The translations under genes were made by a program, and so were the position numbers. A stretch of DNA of 17,579 nt from Gammaproteobacteria bacterium (GTDB lineage Bacteria; Pseudomonadota; Gammaproteobacteria; Chromatiales; Chromatiaceae), in assembly GCA_015231665.1 (NCBI GenBank), contig JADGBD010000014.1:1-17579 (forward strand), written 5' to 3'. Under the pieces are notes generated by a model. That model did no database searches, was not told the origin of the DNA, and was given only the letters and a program-made list of their open reading frames with translations. Positions within the stretch are counted from its first letter, which is position 1; every line of letters begins with the position of its first letter. This document shows positions 1-6,588 of the stretch, in pieces.

Positions 1-37
1 TGGCCACGACTAATTATGATTTATATCAGTAGCTTAA

Positions 38-111
38 TGGAGCGGGTAACGGGAGTCGAACCCGTCTCTCTGGCTTGGGAAGCCAGGGTAATACCGATAT
101 ACGATACCCGC
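38..111 (-). tRNA. tRNA-Gly, anticodon CCC
   Basis: On the minus strand the segment folds as a complete cloverleaf. The 7-bp acceptor stem pairs GCGGGTA (from 111) with TACCCGC (to 42), followed by discriminator T at 41. The anticodon stem CTGGC/GCCAG encloses the 7-base loop TTCCCAA, giving anticodon CCC, which reads GGG glycine codons. The T arm is ACGGG, TTCGACT, CCCGT. CCA is encoded at positions 40-38. With CCA the length is 74, as in E. coli tRNA-Gly(CCC), whose anticodon arm also carries CTTCCCAAG. It is a single tRNA; no second tRNA is visible in bases 1-37. Confidence 0.96.
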
Positions 112-132
112 AGTTGGGTGTTGGCAGGGCGA

Positions 133-162
133 ATGATAGGCCATTGGTTGGGCTGCTGCCAA
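133..162 (-). promoter_or_regulatory. Probable sigma-70 promoter of the tRNA-Gly gene
   Basis: On the minus strand TTGGCA (162-157) and TATCAT (138-133) are separated by 18 bases. They lie about 22 bases ahead of the tRNA 5' end at 111, a normal distance for a short tRNA leader. The -35 hexamer matches the consensus at 5 of 6 positions and the -10 at 4 of 6. The element sits in the divergent gap between this tRNA and thiS. Confidence 0.5.
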
Positions 163-255
163 GGGCTGGGCCTTGGTCGGACATGATGGCCGGAATTTGG
201 CCTGCTTCGGTCTGATTGGTTAAGATGCGGCCTTTGTTTGGGGCAGGGCACTATG

Positions 256-456
256 ATGCAGATTTATCTGAATGGCGAAGCCTTGAGCCTGGCCGATGGC
301 CTGAGCTTGGCGCAGTTGATTGAGCAGCAGCAGTTGCTCGGCAAGCGGATTGCGGTGGAGGTCAATGAGGACCTGGTTAGCCGCAGCGCCTATGGGGATT
401 GCTGGTTGCAGGAGGGTGATCGGGTGGAGATTGTGCAGGCCATTGGTGGTGGTTGA
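256..456 (+). CDS. thiS: Sulfur carrier protein ThiS
   Basis: Small ubiquitin-like sulfur carrier of 66 residues that delivers sulfur, as a C-terminal thiocarboxylate, to thiazole synthase ThiG in thiamine biosynthesis. The family hallmark is visible: the protein ends VQAIGGG with the essential terminal Gly-Gly, and the N-terminus MQIYLNGEAL resembles E. coli ThiS (MQILFNDQAM), which is also 66 residues. Two adjacent ATG codons occur at 253 and 256. The second gives the standard MQI start, and a GGGCAGGG stretch lies 8-15 bases upstream. It is the first gene of a thiS-thiG-trmB cluster, an order also known in Pseudomonas. I saw no TPP riboswitch in the 140 bases upstream. Confidence 0.93.
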   Translation: MQIYLNGEALSLADGLSLAQLIEQQQLLGKRIAVEVNEDLVSRSAYGDCWLQEGDRVEIVQAIGGG

Positions 457-526
457 GGGTTTCTCTCGGTAGAATCCCCTTTCTTTTGCTGCCGCTGCGG
501 CGGCTCAATCAGCTACAGGTCCTGAC

Positions 527-1321
527 ATGAACTATTCCACCCAAGACAGCTTCAGCCTCGCCGGCAAGACCTTCAAATCCCGTCTGCTGGTGGGTACCGG
601 CAAGTACAAGGATATGCATGAAACCCGCGCCGCCATTGAGGCCTCGGGCGCCGAGATCGTCACCATTGCGGTGCGCCGCACCAACATGGGCCAGAACCCG
701 GGTGAGGCGAATATCCTGGATGTGCTGCCGCCGGACAAGTATACCATCCTGCCCAACACCGCCGGCTGTTACGACAAGGCTACCGCGGTGCGTACCTGCA
801 AGCTGGCGCGGGAGTTGCTGGATGGCCACAAGCTGGTCAAGCTGGAGGTGCTGGGCGATGAAAAGACCCTGTTCCCCGATGTGATGCAGACCCTGGCCGC
901 TGCCGAGGAGTTGGTCAAGGACGGCTTTGATGTGATGGTTTACACCAACGATGACCCGATCATGGCCAAGCGCCTGGAAGAGATTGGTTGCGTGGCGGTG
1001 ATGCCGCTGGCAGCGCCCATTGGCTCTGGCCTGGGGATTCGCAACAAGTTGAACATCCTGACTATTGTCGAGAATGCCAAGGTGCCGATTCTGGTGGATG
1101 CCGGGGTGGGTACCGCCTCGGATGCGGCAGTGGCGATGGAGCTGGGCTGTGACGGGGTGCTGATGAATACCGCCATTGCTGCGGCGCGCAATCCGGTGTT
1201 GATGGCATCGGCCATGCGCAAGGCGATTGAGGCCGGGCGCGAGGCCTTTTTGGCCGGGCGCATGCCGGCCAAGCGCTTTGCCTCGGCTTCAAGCCCGCTG
1301 GATGGCCTGTTTTTCCAGTAA
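527..1321 (+). CDS. thiG: Thiazole synthase ThiG
   Basis: Cytosolic TIM-barrel enzyme that condenses 1-deoxy-D-xylulose 5-phosphate, dehydroglycine and sulfur from ThiS-thiocarboxylate into the thiazole phosphate of thiamine. The 264-residue product has the usual family length. It contains the LLVGTGKY segment (residues 20-28), the [12 protein letters not shown] stretch (residues 54-65), and [15 protein letters not shown], in which Lys105 is the expected Schiff-base lysine. Near the C-terminus are the phosphate-binding [12 protein letters not shown] and GVLMNTAIA motifs. The ATG start follows an AGG about 8 bases upstream. The 70-base gap from thiS contains a GCCGC/GCGGC hairpin (491-504). 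The trmB start lies 4 bases after the stop codon, so the two are probably translated together. Confidence 0.97.
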   Translation: MNYSTQDSFSLAGKTFKSRLLVGTGKYKDMHETRAAIEASGAEIVTIAVRRTNMGQNPGEANILDVLPPDKYTILPNTAGCYDKATAVRTCKLARELLDGHKLVKLEVLGDEKTLFPDVMQTLAAAEELVKDGFDVMVYTNDDPIMAKRLEEIGCVAVMPLAAPIGSGLGIRNKLNILTIVENAKVPILVDAGVGTASDAAVAMELGCDGVLMNTAIAAARNPVLMASAMRKAIEAGREAFLAGRMPAKRFASASSPLDGLFFQ

Positions 1322-1325
1322 CTGC

Positions 1326-2015
1326 GTGAATCAAATCTCAAGCCCGCGACCCATCCGCAGCTACGTGCTGCGGCAGGGGCGCATGACCTCTAGTCAGGAA
1401 CGCGCCTTTGCCGAGTTTTGGCCCCGCTACGGGGTGGAAATTGAGCCTGAGCTTCAAATCGATTCCCTCAGCTTGTTCGGCGATGAGCGGCAGCTGTTTC
1501 TCGAGATCGGCTTTGGCAACGGCGAGGGGCTGGCACAGATCGCCGCCACCCATCCGCAGCAACATTACCTCGGCATAGAGGTTCACGGTCCCGGGGTGGG
1601 CCACTTGCTGCTCAAGGCGGCCGAGTTGCAGCTGGGCAATCTGCGCATCATCCGCCATGATGCGGTGGAGGTGCTGCAGTCTCATCTGCGGCGGGCAAGC
1701 CTGGCTGGGCTGATGCTGTTTTTCCCCGATCCCTGGCACAAGAAGCGCCACAACAAGCGGCGCATCGTTCAGCCGGCCTTTGTCGATCTCTGCGTTCGCG
1801 CCCTCAAGCCCGGCGGTCTGCTGCATCTGGCGACCGATTGGCAAGACTATGCCGAGCAGATGATGCGGGTGCTCAGCGCCAATCCCCAGTTGCTCAATCT
1901 CCAGGGTCCGGGGGAATTTGCCCCGCGGCCTGAGAACCGACCCCTGACCCGGTTTGAGCAGCGCGGCCAGCGCCTGGGGCATGGGGTCTGGGATTTGCTG
2001 TTTCAGCGCGCCTGA
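1326..2015 (+). CDS. trmB: tRNA (guanine-N7-)-methyltransferase TrmB
   Basis: SAM-dependent Rossmann-fold methyltransferase that forms m7G at position 46 of tRNAs. Family motifs are clear in order: IRSYVLRQGRMT near the N-terminus, the SAM-binding EIGFGNGEGL, GIEVHGPGVG, HDAVEVL, FFPDPWHKKRHNKRR (catalytic/tRNA-binding region), and the C-terminal FEQRGQRLGHGVWDL signature. All align with E. coli TrmB (239 residues). I chose the GTG at 1326, which gives 229 residues and lies 4 bases after the thiG stop codon. The frame is open further upstream, but that part overlaps thiG and has no homology. The next gene begins 2 bases after the stop codon. Confidence 0.95.
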   Translation: MNQISSPRPIRSYVLRQGRMTSSQERAFAEFWPRYGVEIEPELQIDSLSLFGDERQLFLEIGFGNGEGLAQIAATHPQQHYLGIEVHGPGVGHLLLKAAELQLGNLRIIRHDAVEVLQSHLRRASLAGLMLFFPDPWHKKRHNKRRIVQPAFVDLCVRALKPGGLLHLATDWQDYAEQMMRVLSANPQLLNLQGPGEFAPRPENRPLTRFEQRGQRLGHGVWDLLFQRA

Positions 2016-2017
2016 TT

Positions 2018-2620
2018 ATGGCCGATCTGCAGGTCAGGGGGCTTGGCTTCCATAATCTGCCGCCGCTGAGTTTTAGCCTGGCGGCGGCCGAGCTGGTGGT
2101 GCTTTCCGGGCCATCGGGTTGCGGCAAGAGCCTGTTGCTGCGTGCTCTGGCCGATCTGGATCAGAATCAGGGCGAGGTCAGCCTGGGGCAGTGGCAGCGT
2201 GAGCAGATGAGCGGCCCGGATTGGCGTCGGCGGCTCGGGCTGTTGCCGGCAGAACCCCATTGGTGGCTGAACACGCCGGCGGAGCACATGCCGGAAGTGT
2301 CGGCGGAGAGTCTCGCCGAGCTGGGGCTGCCGGCGGAGGCGCTGGGTTGGCAGATCAGCCGGCTATCCACTGGCGAGCGCCAGCGCCTGGCGCTGCTGCG
2401 CCTGTTGGCGAATCGTCCCGACGCCTTGCTGCTGGATGAGCCCACGGCCAATCTGGATCAGGCCAACAGCCTGCGGGTGGAGGCGCTGGTGCGGCGCTAT
2501 GCCAGCAGCACCGGGGCGCCGGTGCTCTGGGTGTCACACGATGCCGAGCAACGCCGGCGGATTGCCGATCGGCAATTGCTGCTGGATCACAGCGGCATTC
2601 AGGAGCAGCCATGGACCTGA
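2018..2620 (+). CDS. fetA: FetA-like ABC transporter ATP-binding protein (iron export)
   Basis: Cytoplasmic ATPase expected to drive the membrane protein encoded next. In E. coli the FetA-FetB pair exports iron and relieves oxidative stress. In this 200-residue protein, Walker A is GPSGCGKS (31-38), the signature is LSTGERQRLA (116-125), Walker B is ALLLDEPTANLD (136-147) and the H-loop is VSHD (His174). Two departures from a textbook ABC ATPase are visible: the Q-loop position reads LLPAEPHWW, with Glu79 where Gln is usual, and the signature is LSTGE rather than LSGGQ. It is shorter than E. coli FetA (about 225 residues). It starts 2 bases after trmB and its 3' end overlaps fetB by 10 bases, which supports translational coupling. 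Iron is inferred from the partner's family. Confidence 0.85.
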   Translation: MADLQVRGLGFHNLPPLSFSLAAAELVVLSGPSGCGKSLLLRALADLDQNQGEVSLGQWQREQMSGPDWRRRLGLLPAEPHWWLNTPAEHMPEVSAESLAELGLPAEALGWQISRLSTGERQRLALLRLLANRPDALLLDEPTANLDQANSLRVEALVRRYASSTGAPVLWVSHDAEQRRRIADRQLLLDHSGIQEQPWT

Positions 2621-3414
2621 TTGTGCTGACCCCTTTCGATCTCTCCCTCAGCGCCATTCTGGTATTGCTGCTGGCGCTGTTGTCCTACCGCCTGCAGTTG
2701 GGGGTAGGGCGGCGCATGCTGATTGCCGCTGCGCGCAGCACGGTACAGTTGCTGCTGATCGGCATGGTGCTCAAGTTTCTTTTCAGCCAGAGCGACCCCT
2801 TCCTCATCGGTGCGGTTACTTTAATCATGCTGCTGGTGGCCGGGCATGAGGTGATGGCCCGGCAAAAACACCGCTACATAGGCCCCTGGGCCTTTGGTAT
2901 CGGCACCTTTTCCATGCTGATCTCCTCCTTCTCGGTCACTCTCATCGCTCTGGTGGTGATCATCGGTGTCGAGCCCTGGTATAGCCCGCAGTACCTGATC
3001 CCCCTGCTGGGCATGCTGCTCGGCAACACCATGTCAGGGGTGGCCCTGAGCCTGGATAACCTCTCCCGTAGCGCTTGGGAGAAGCGGGCGATCATCGAGG
3101 CGCAACTGATGCTGGGCGCGCACTATTACCAGGCCATAGGCCAGATTCGCCGCGAGGCCCTGCGCTCTGGGTTGATTCCGATCATCAACAGTATGTCGGT
3201 AGCCGGTTTGGTCAGTCTGCCGGGGATGATGACCGGGCAGATTCTCGGCGGCAGTCCGCCGCTGGATGCGGCCAAGTATCAGTTGCTGATCCTGCTGCTG
3301 ATCGCCTTCGGTACCGGCATGGGCAGCATTGCTGCGGTATATATCGGTTCTATAAGGCTTTTTGATGAACGCCAGCGGCTGCGGCTGGACCGTTTGCGGG
3401 CGGCTCGTGACTAG
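2611..3414 (+). CDS. fetB: FetB-like iron export permease (UPF0014 family)
   Basis: Polytopic inner-membrane partner of the preceding ATPase. The 267-residue product has several strongly hydrophobic segments, including residues 10-25 (ILVLLLALLSYRLQLG), 40-53, 68-79, 94-119 and the C-terminal LLILLLIAFGTGMGSIAAVY. It has family features such as GMLLGNTMSGVALSLDNL and the late LPGMMTGQILGGSPPLDAAKYQ region, which resembles E. coli FetB/YbbM (about 259 residues). The ATG lies inside the end of fetA. No Fur-type operator is obvious upstream of the fetA-fetB pair, which seems to be transcribed with the thi/trmB cluster. The metal specificity is inferred from the E. coli family member. Confidence 0.88.
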   Translation: MDLIVLTPFDLSLSAILVLLLALLSYRLQLGVGRRMLIAAARSTVQLLLIGMVLKFLFSQSDPFLIGAVTLIMLLVAGHEVMARQKHRYIGPWAFGIGTFSMLISSFSVTLIALVVIIGVEPWYSPQYLIPLLGMLLGNTMSGVALSLDNLSRSAWEKRAIIEAQLMLGAHYYQAIGQIRREALRSGLIPIINSMSVAGLVSLPGMMTGQILGGSPPLDAAKYQLLILLLIAFGTGMGSIAAVYIGSIRLFDERQRLRLDRLRAARD

Positions 3415-3442
3415 ATTTTGACGATTTGCATTTTTTTGACAG

Positions 3443-3471
3443 TTTTACTGGTACATCCAATGAGATAGAAT
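3443..3471 (+). promoter_or_regulatory. Possible sigma-70 promoter ahead of the XRE regulator
   Basis: The 132-base gap after fetB is AT-rich. It holds TAGAAT at 3466-3471 as a good -10 candidate (5 of 6). The best-spaced -35 is TTTTAC (3443-3448, 17-base spacer). A consensus TTGACA lies at 3436-3441, but its spacer would be 24 bases. The -10 is the firmer of the two boxes. Confidence 0.35.
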
Positions 3472-3546
3472 GCCGCTCCTAAGGCAAACTGAAGGGACTT
3501 TTTGCCAGTACCTTCCTTCTTAACCAACTCACTGGGGTGACATCCG

Positions 3547-3939
3547 ATGGAAAAATTCTCCGATCGCATTACACATGCAAGAAAACGTATGGGCCTGTCG
3601 CAATCGCAGCTGGCCGCCAGCCTGGGCGTCAGCCGCGGCGCCTGTGGCCAGTGGGAGCAGGGCGTTTCGCTGCCCAGCGTCGCGCACATGGCCGAGCTTG
3701 CGCGGATTACCGAAGTGTCTTTTGAATGGCTCGCCACCGGTCGCGGTCGCATCTCCCTGGCGGCGGACAGCAAGGCGGCCAAGCCCGCCAGCGCGGATGA
3801 TGAAGGCATTGCCGATATCGCCGGTCGCCCCCTCTCCGGTGATCTGCGTGAAGTGGTGATCTGGATGCAAAAGCTGCCCAAAGCCGAGCAGAAGCAAGTG
3901 GTCAAGATGCTGCGCAGCATGCGCAGTCTCATGGGCTGA
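3547..3939 (+). CDS. XRE-family helix-turn-helix transcriptional regulator
   Basis: Small DNA-binding protein of 130 residues. The N-terminal Cro/C1-type helix-turn-helix spans about residues 5-62: RITHARKRMGLSQSQLAASL followed by the recognition-helix segment VSRGACGQWEQG, then LPSVAHMAELARI and the common ending FEWLATGRG. Residues 70-95 look flexible, and a C-terminal helical segment (DLREVVIWMQKLPKAEQKQV) may mediate oligomerisation. The ATG is preceded by GGGGTGA about 8 bases upstream. It has its own AT-rich upstream region and is followed after 17 bases by a secreted Sel1-repeat protein, so the two are likely co-transcribed. Its targets are unknown. It is not a CI-type repressor with a peptidase domain, and no toxin partner is adjacent. 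Confidence 0.85.
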   Translation: MEKFSDRITHARKRMGLSQSQLAASLGVSRGACGQWEQGVSLPSVAHMAELARITEVSFEWLATGRGRISLAADSKAAKPASADDEGIADIAGRPLSGDLREVVIWMQKLPKAEQKQVVKMLRSMRSLMG

Positions 3940-3956
3940 GCAACTCTGTCCTGTTT

Positions 3957-5633
3957 TTGACGCGGCGGCTGGTCCCCCTGCTGATGCTGCTTGTGCTGGC
4001 TTGGCCGGCACAGGCAGAGTCAGCCAGTGTCAGCGGTGACTGGCTGGAGCTGGCCGATCAGGGTCTCTGGTTGCGCGTGCCGCAGGGCTGGCGGCAGAGC
4101 CAGCGGGCGCAGCGGGGGCTGATCAGCCTGGAATTGGAAGACCCGCGCAGCCGTTCCGGGGTCATGCTCTGGGGTGGTGAGCTGGGCATGCGCCTGGAAT
4201 GGCGGCAACTGGCCGACCTCTGGCGCAAGAACAGCGCCGATCTGGCCAATCTGGCGGAACTGCAGGAGCACAGCCAGCTGGAGGAACTGCATCAGGCATC
4301 CAGTCTGCCGATTCGCTTTCAAGAGTCTTGGGGTAGCGTGGGTGGGGTGGCGACGCGCACCTGGGTAGGCTATCTGCCCCTGGAAACCCGTTCCTTCGTG
4401 CTCATGGGCATAGTTGCCGATGGTGATGCCCAAGCCGCCGAGCAGGTGCGCCAAATTCTTGTCTCCCTGCGTGACCGTCCTCCCGAGCCTGAAGCCCTTA
4501 CTGATCCCGAATCTGAGTCCGTATCTGAACCCCTATCTGAACCCAGTGTGCTGACCGAGCCATTGGAGCAGGCCTTGCTGGAACCCTGGCCAGAAGAAGC
4601 GCCTGAGAAATTAGCGCCTGAAGCCTCAGTGCCAGAGACAGCAGAGCCAGAGACATCGGAGCCAGCAGGCCTGAATCTTCAGGCAGAAGCGGAGCCCGAG
4701 CTTGCCCCCGAATCTGCACCACCGCCAGAGTCCATCCCGCCGCCGGTTGAGCCAGCACCAGCCATGCCCCAGGCCTTTTCCAGTCTGCAGTTGAGCCTGG
4801 ATGAGGCGGGCAAGCAGCCAGTGGCAGGGGAGCTGTCGCGGGATATCAAGCAGCTGATCTGTCATGCCCAGGTCGAGCAACTTCATCCCGGCGCCCAGGT
4901 TCGAGCAGAGTGGTATTACCTGGATGGCGGCGGCGATGGCGAGCCCTTTGTGCGCGACCAGCAGGTCTATGTCGAGGGTCAGGAGCAGATGAGTTTCAGC
5001 CTGTTTCGCCCGGACAACACCCTGTTCCCCCGCGGTAGCTACCGCTTGCTGTTGCTCACCGGTGATCAGGTGGCGAGCATCGATTTTCAACTGCGCGACC
5101 CCAGCGAGGCGGAGTTGCTGGAGCAGGCGCGTCAGGGTCAGGTCGAGGGCCAGTTCGGCCTCTACGCCTATCTGCGCATGGGCCAGTTGGAGCAGGTGAC
5201 TGAGGCGGAGGCGGTGGAATGGCTGCTCAAGGCGGCGCATCAGGGCATGGCCATTGCCCAGTATCAGCTGGGCCTGGTCTATTTTGAGGGCTTGCACGGG
5301 GTGGCGGAAGATCGGGTGCAGGCGATGGACTGGTTCCGTCGCGCCGCCCTGCAGGACAACGCCGATGCCGCCTACTACATGGCCAAGGGCTACAGGGATG
5401 GGCTGGGGGTGCCGAAGAATCTCACCGAGACCCTGGCCTGGACCGAGCGCGCCGCCCGGCTGGGTCATCCCCAATCCGCATACAACCTGGGTCTGCATTA
5501 CTTCCTCGGTGAAGGGGTGGCAAAAGACCGGCTAACGGCGCTCAAATGGCTCAACCAAGCCCTGGCCTCGGGCTACGAACCGGCGCGCGAGGTCGTCATC
5601 CATCTGCGCGATGGCAAGGATTCTTTGGATTGA
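3957..5633 (+). CDS. Secreted Sel1-repeat (TPR-like) protein with Pro/Glu-rich linker
   Basis: Probable periplasmic protein of 558 residues with three parts. The N-terminus MTRRLVPLLMLLVLAWPAQA is a signal peptide with an AQA cleavage site at residue 20. Residues 21-172 form an unrecognised globular domain (DWLELADQGLWLRVPQGW onward). Residues 173-272 are a low-complexity Pro/Glu/Ser linker. Residues 275-380 look like an all-beta domain ending GSYRLLLLTGDQVASIDFQL. Residues 385-545 hold about four Sel1 repeats, with recurring AAxxGxxxAxYxLGxxYxxG spacing (for example AIAQYQLGLVYFEG and PQSAYNLGLHYFLGEG). The start is a TTG at 3957, chosen because it supplies the signal peptide; there is no strong ribosome-binding site. 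Sel1 proteins usually act as adaptors, so a scaffolding role in the envelope is an inference. Confidence 0.82.
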   Translation: MTRRLVPLLMLLVLAWPAQAESASVSGDWLELADQGLWLRVPQGWRQSQRAQRGLISLELEDPRSRSGVMLWGGELGMRLEWRQLADLWRKNSADLANLAELQEHSQLEELHQASSLPIRFQESWGSVGGVATRTWVGYLPLETRSFVLMGIVADGDAQAAEQVRQILVSLRDRPPEPEALTDPESESVSEPLSEPSVLTEPLEQALLEPWPEEAPEKLAPEASVPETAEPETSEPAGLNLQAEAEPELAPESAPPPESIPPPVEPAPAMPQAFSSLQLSLDEAGKQPVAGELSRDIKQLICHAQVEQLHPGAQVRAEWYYLDGGGDGEPFVRDQQVYVEGQEQMSFSLFRPDNTLFPRGSYRLLLLTGDQVASIDFQLRDPSEAELLEQARQGQVEGQFGLYAYLRMGQLEQVTEAEAVEWLLKAAHQGMAIAQYQLGLVYFEGLHGVAEDRVQAMDWFRRAALQDNADAAYYMAKGYRDGLGVPKNLTETLAWTERAARLGHPQSAYNLGLHYFLGEGVAKDRLTALKWLNQALASGYEPAREVVIHLRDGKDSLD

Positions 5634-5667
5634 TTAGCCTAACCCGGCATGGCTGGAATCAAAAATT

Positions 5668-5740
5668 GGAACGCAAAGAACGCAGAGAGTTAGAGTTGTT
5701 GCAAACCTGTAGCCCGGATGGAGCGCAGCGGAATCCGGGA
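5668..5740 (+). repeat. Composite repeat: CGCAAAG/CGCAGAG module plus REP-like hairpin
   Basis: Two modules lie in tandem. First comes GGAACGCAAAGAACGCAGAG (5668-5687). After a 21-base spacer comes a REP-like hairpin at 5709-5740, whose arms CCCGGAT (5713-5719) and ATCCGGG (5733-5739) are exact reverse complements around a 13-base loop. The same two modules recur in the same order and orientation at 13411-13526, with similar spacing. Hairpins of this CCCGGAT type are widespread intergenic repeats in proteobacteria. Confidence 0.7.
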
Positions 5741-5940
5741 TTGATAGGATGCACTTTCTTGACATTTTTTCAGCATTTCACTGGCAAGGAACTAACGATC
5801 ATTTAGAGACAACAGGCCTGGCTCAAATAGGTGTGAGCTCGCCCCATGATCGGTACAATGAGCGCATGATAAGGCCCTCGGCAGCAAAACATAAGTTCAG
5901 CTTGCGCCAGGAGTAGAGCCAGCCCCATGGTCCCTTTGAT

Positions 5941-5956
5941 ATCCCGATAGCGGGAT
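5941..5956. promoter_or_regulatory. Short palindrome upstream of ychJ
   Basis: ATCCCG and CGGGAT are perfect 6-base arms around the 4-base loop ATAG, ending 30 bases before the ychJ start codon. It could be an operator half-site pair or a leader hairpin. Nothing in the sequence decides between them. Confidence 0.3.
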
Positions 5957-5986
5957 GCCGATTCACTGTTTTTGGAGAGATGCCAG

Positions 5987-6475
5987 ATGAGTCCTTGTCC
6001 CTGTGGTTCCGGCAGCGAATACGATGCCTGCTGTGGCCCCTTGATCCGTGGCGAGCGCAGCGCCGCCACGGCAGAAGCCCTGATGCGGTCACGCTACAGC
6101 GCCTATGCCCTGGTTGAAATCGAGCACCTGACCCGCAGCCTGCATCCGCAATCGCGTGACGATCACGACGAGATTGCCGCCAAGCGCTGGGCCGAGCAGT
6201 CGCAGTGGCTGGGTCTGGAGGTGTGCTCGGTCGAGCAGGGTGGTCCTGAGGACGAGCAGGGGCAGGTGGAGTTCATTGCCACTTATAAGAACAAGCAAGG
6301 CCTGCAGCGGCACCATGAGGTGGGGCATTTCGTCCGCCATGAGGGCAACTGGTATTACCTTGAGGGTAGCGCCCCCAAACTTGAGACCCAGCAGCGCGCC
6401 AGCCCCAAGCTGGGCCGCAACGATCCCTGCTCCTGTGGCAGCGGGAAGAAATTCAAGAAGTGCTGCGGCGCTTAA
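5987..6475 (+). CDS. ychJ: YchJ-family SEC-C motif protein
   Basis: Cytosolic protein of 162 residues, close to E. coli YchJ (152). Two zinc-binding SEC-C motifs flank a central domain: [13 protein letters not shown] at the N-terminus and [17 protein letters not shown] at the C-terminus. The middle part contains [33 protein letters not shown] and the [13 protein letters not shown] segment typical of the YchJ/UPF0225 family. I chose ATG 5987 because GGAGAG (5974-5979) sits 7 bases upstream; a TTG at 5972 would overlap that ribosome-binding site. SEC-C motifs bind zinc and in SecA contact SecB and ribosomes. The role of free-standing YchJ proteins is not established. Confidence 0.9.
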   Translation: MSPCPCGSGSEYDACCGPLIRGERSAATAEALMRSRYSAYALVEIEHLTRSLHPQSRDDHDEIAAKRWAEQSQWLGLEVCSVEQGGPEDEQGQVEFIATYKNKQGLQRHHEVGHFVRHEGNWYYLEGSAPKLETQQRASPKLGRNDPCSCGSGKKFKKCCGA

Positions 6476-6531
6476 AACAATTAATAAACAAATAGATAAA
6501 GAATTTTTGTATAAAAATATTTAAGAAGTAT

Positions 6532-6560
6532 TTGACATACTGATGATATTGAACGATAAA
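6532..6560 (+). promoter_or_regulatory. Sigma-70 promoter of the lytic transglycosylase gene
   Basis: A consensus TTGACA (6532-6537) is followed after 17 bases by GATAAA (6555-6560, 4 of 6 matches). It lies inside a strikingly AT-rich 113-base gap and ends 28 bases before the ATG at 6589. The AT-rich stretch just upstream (6481-6530) could serve as an UP element. Confidence 0.6.
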
Positions 6561-6588
6561 TAGCCAAGAATAAGCAGAAGCAATCCCC

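Larger units (their letters stand above)
5634..5986 (+). other. 353-bp intergenic region with short repeats
   Basis: No convincing gene is present. The left part (5668-5740) carries the composite repeat described separately. From 5741 to 5986 I see only a TACAAT at 5854-5859 that could be a -10 box without a good -35, and a short palindrome at 5941-5956 just upstream of ychJ. Open frames crossing this region have no family resemblance and run into neighbouring genes on the opposite strand. Confidence 0.6.

Noticed and set aside
112..255. TPP riboswitch upstream of thiS
   Set aside because: I looked for the conserved CUGAGA-type core of the THI element and did not find it in the 140-base gap.
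4626..5498. 290-codon minus-strand open frame opposite the Sel1 gene
   Set aside because: The plus strand encodes a signal peptide and Sel1 repeats in frame; the antisense product has no recognisable domain.
3547..5633. Toxin-antitoxin or phage-repressor reading of the XRE gene and its neighbour
   Set aside because: The partner is a 558-residue secreted repeat protein, not a small toxin, and no phage genes are adjacent.
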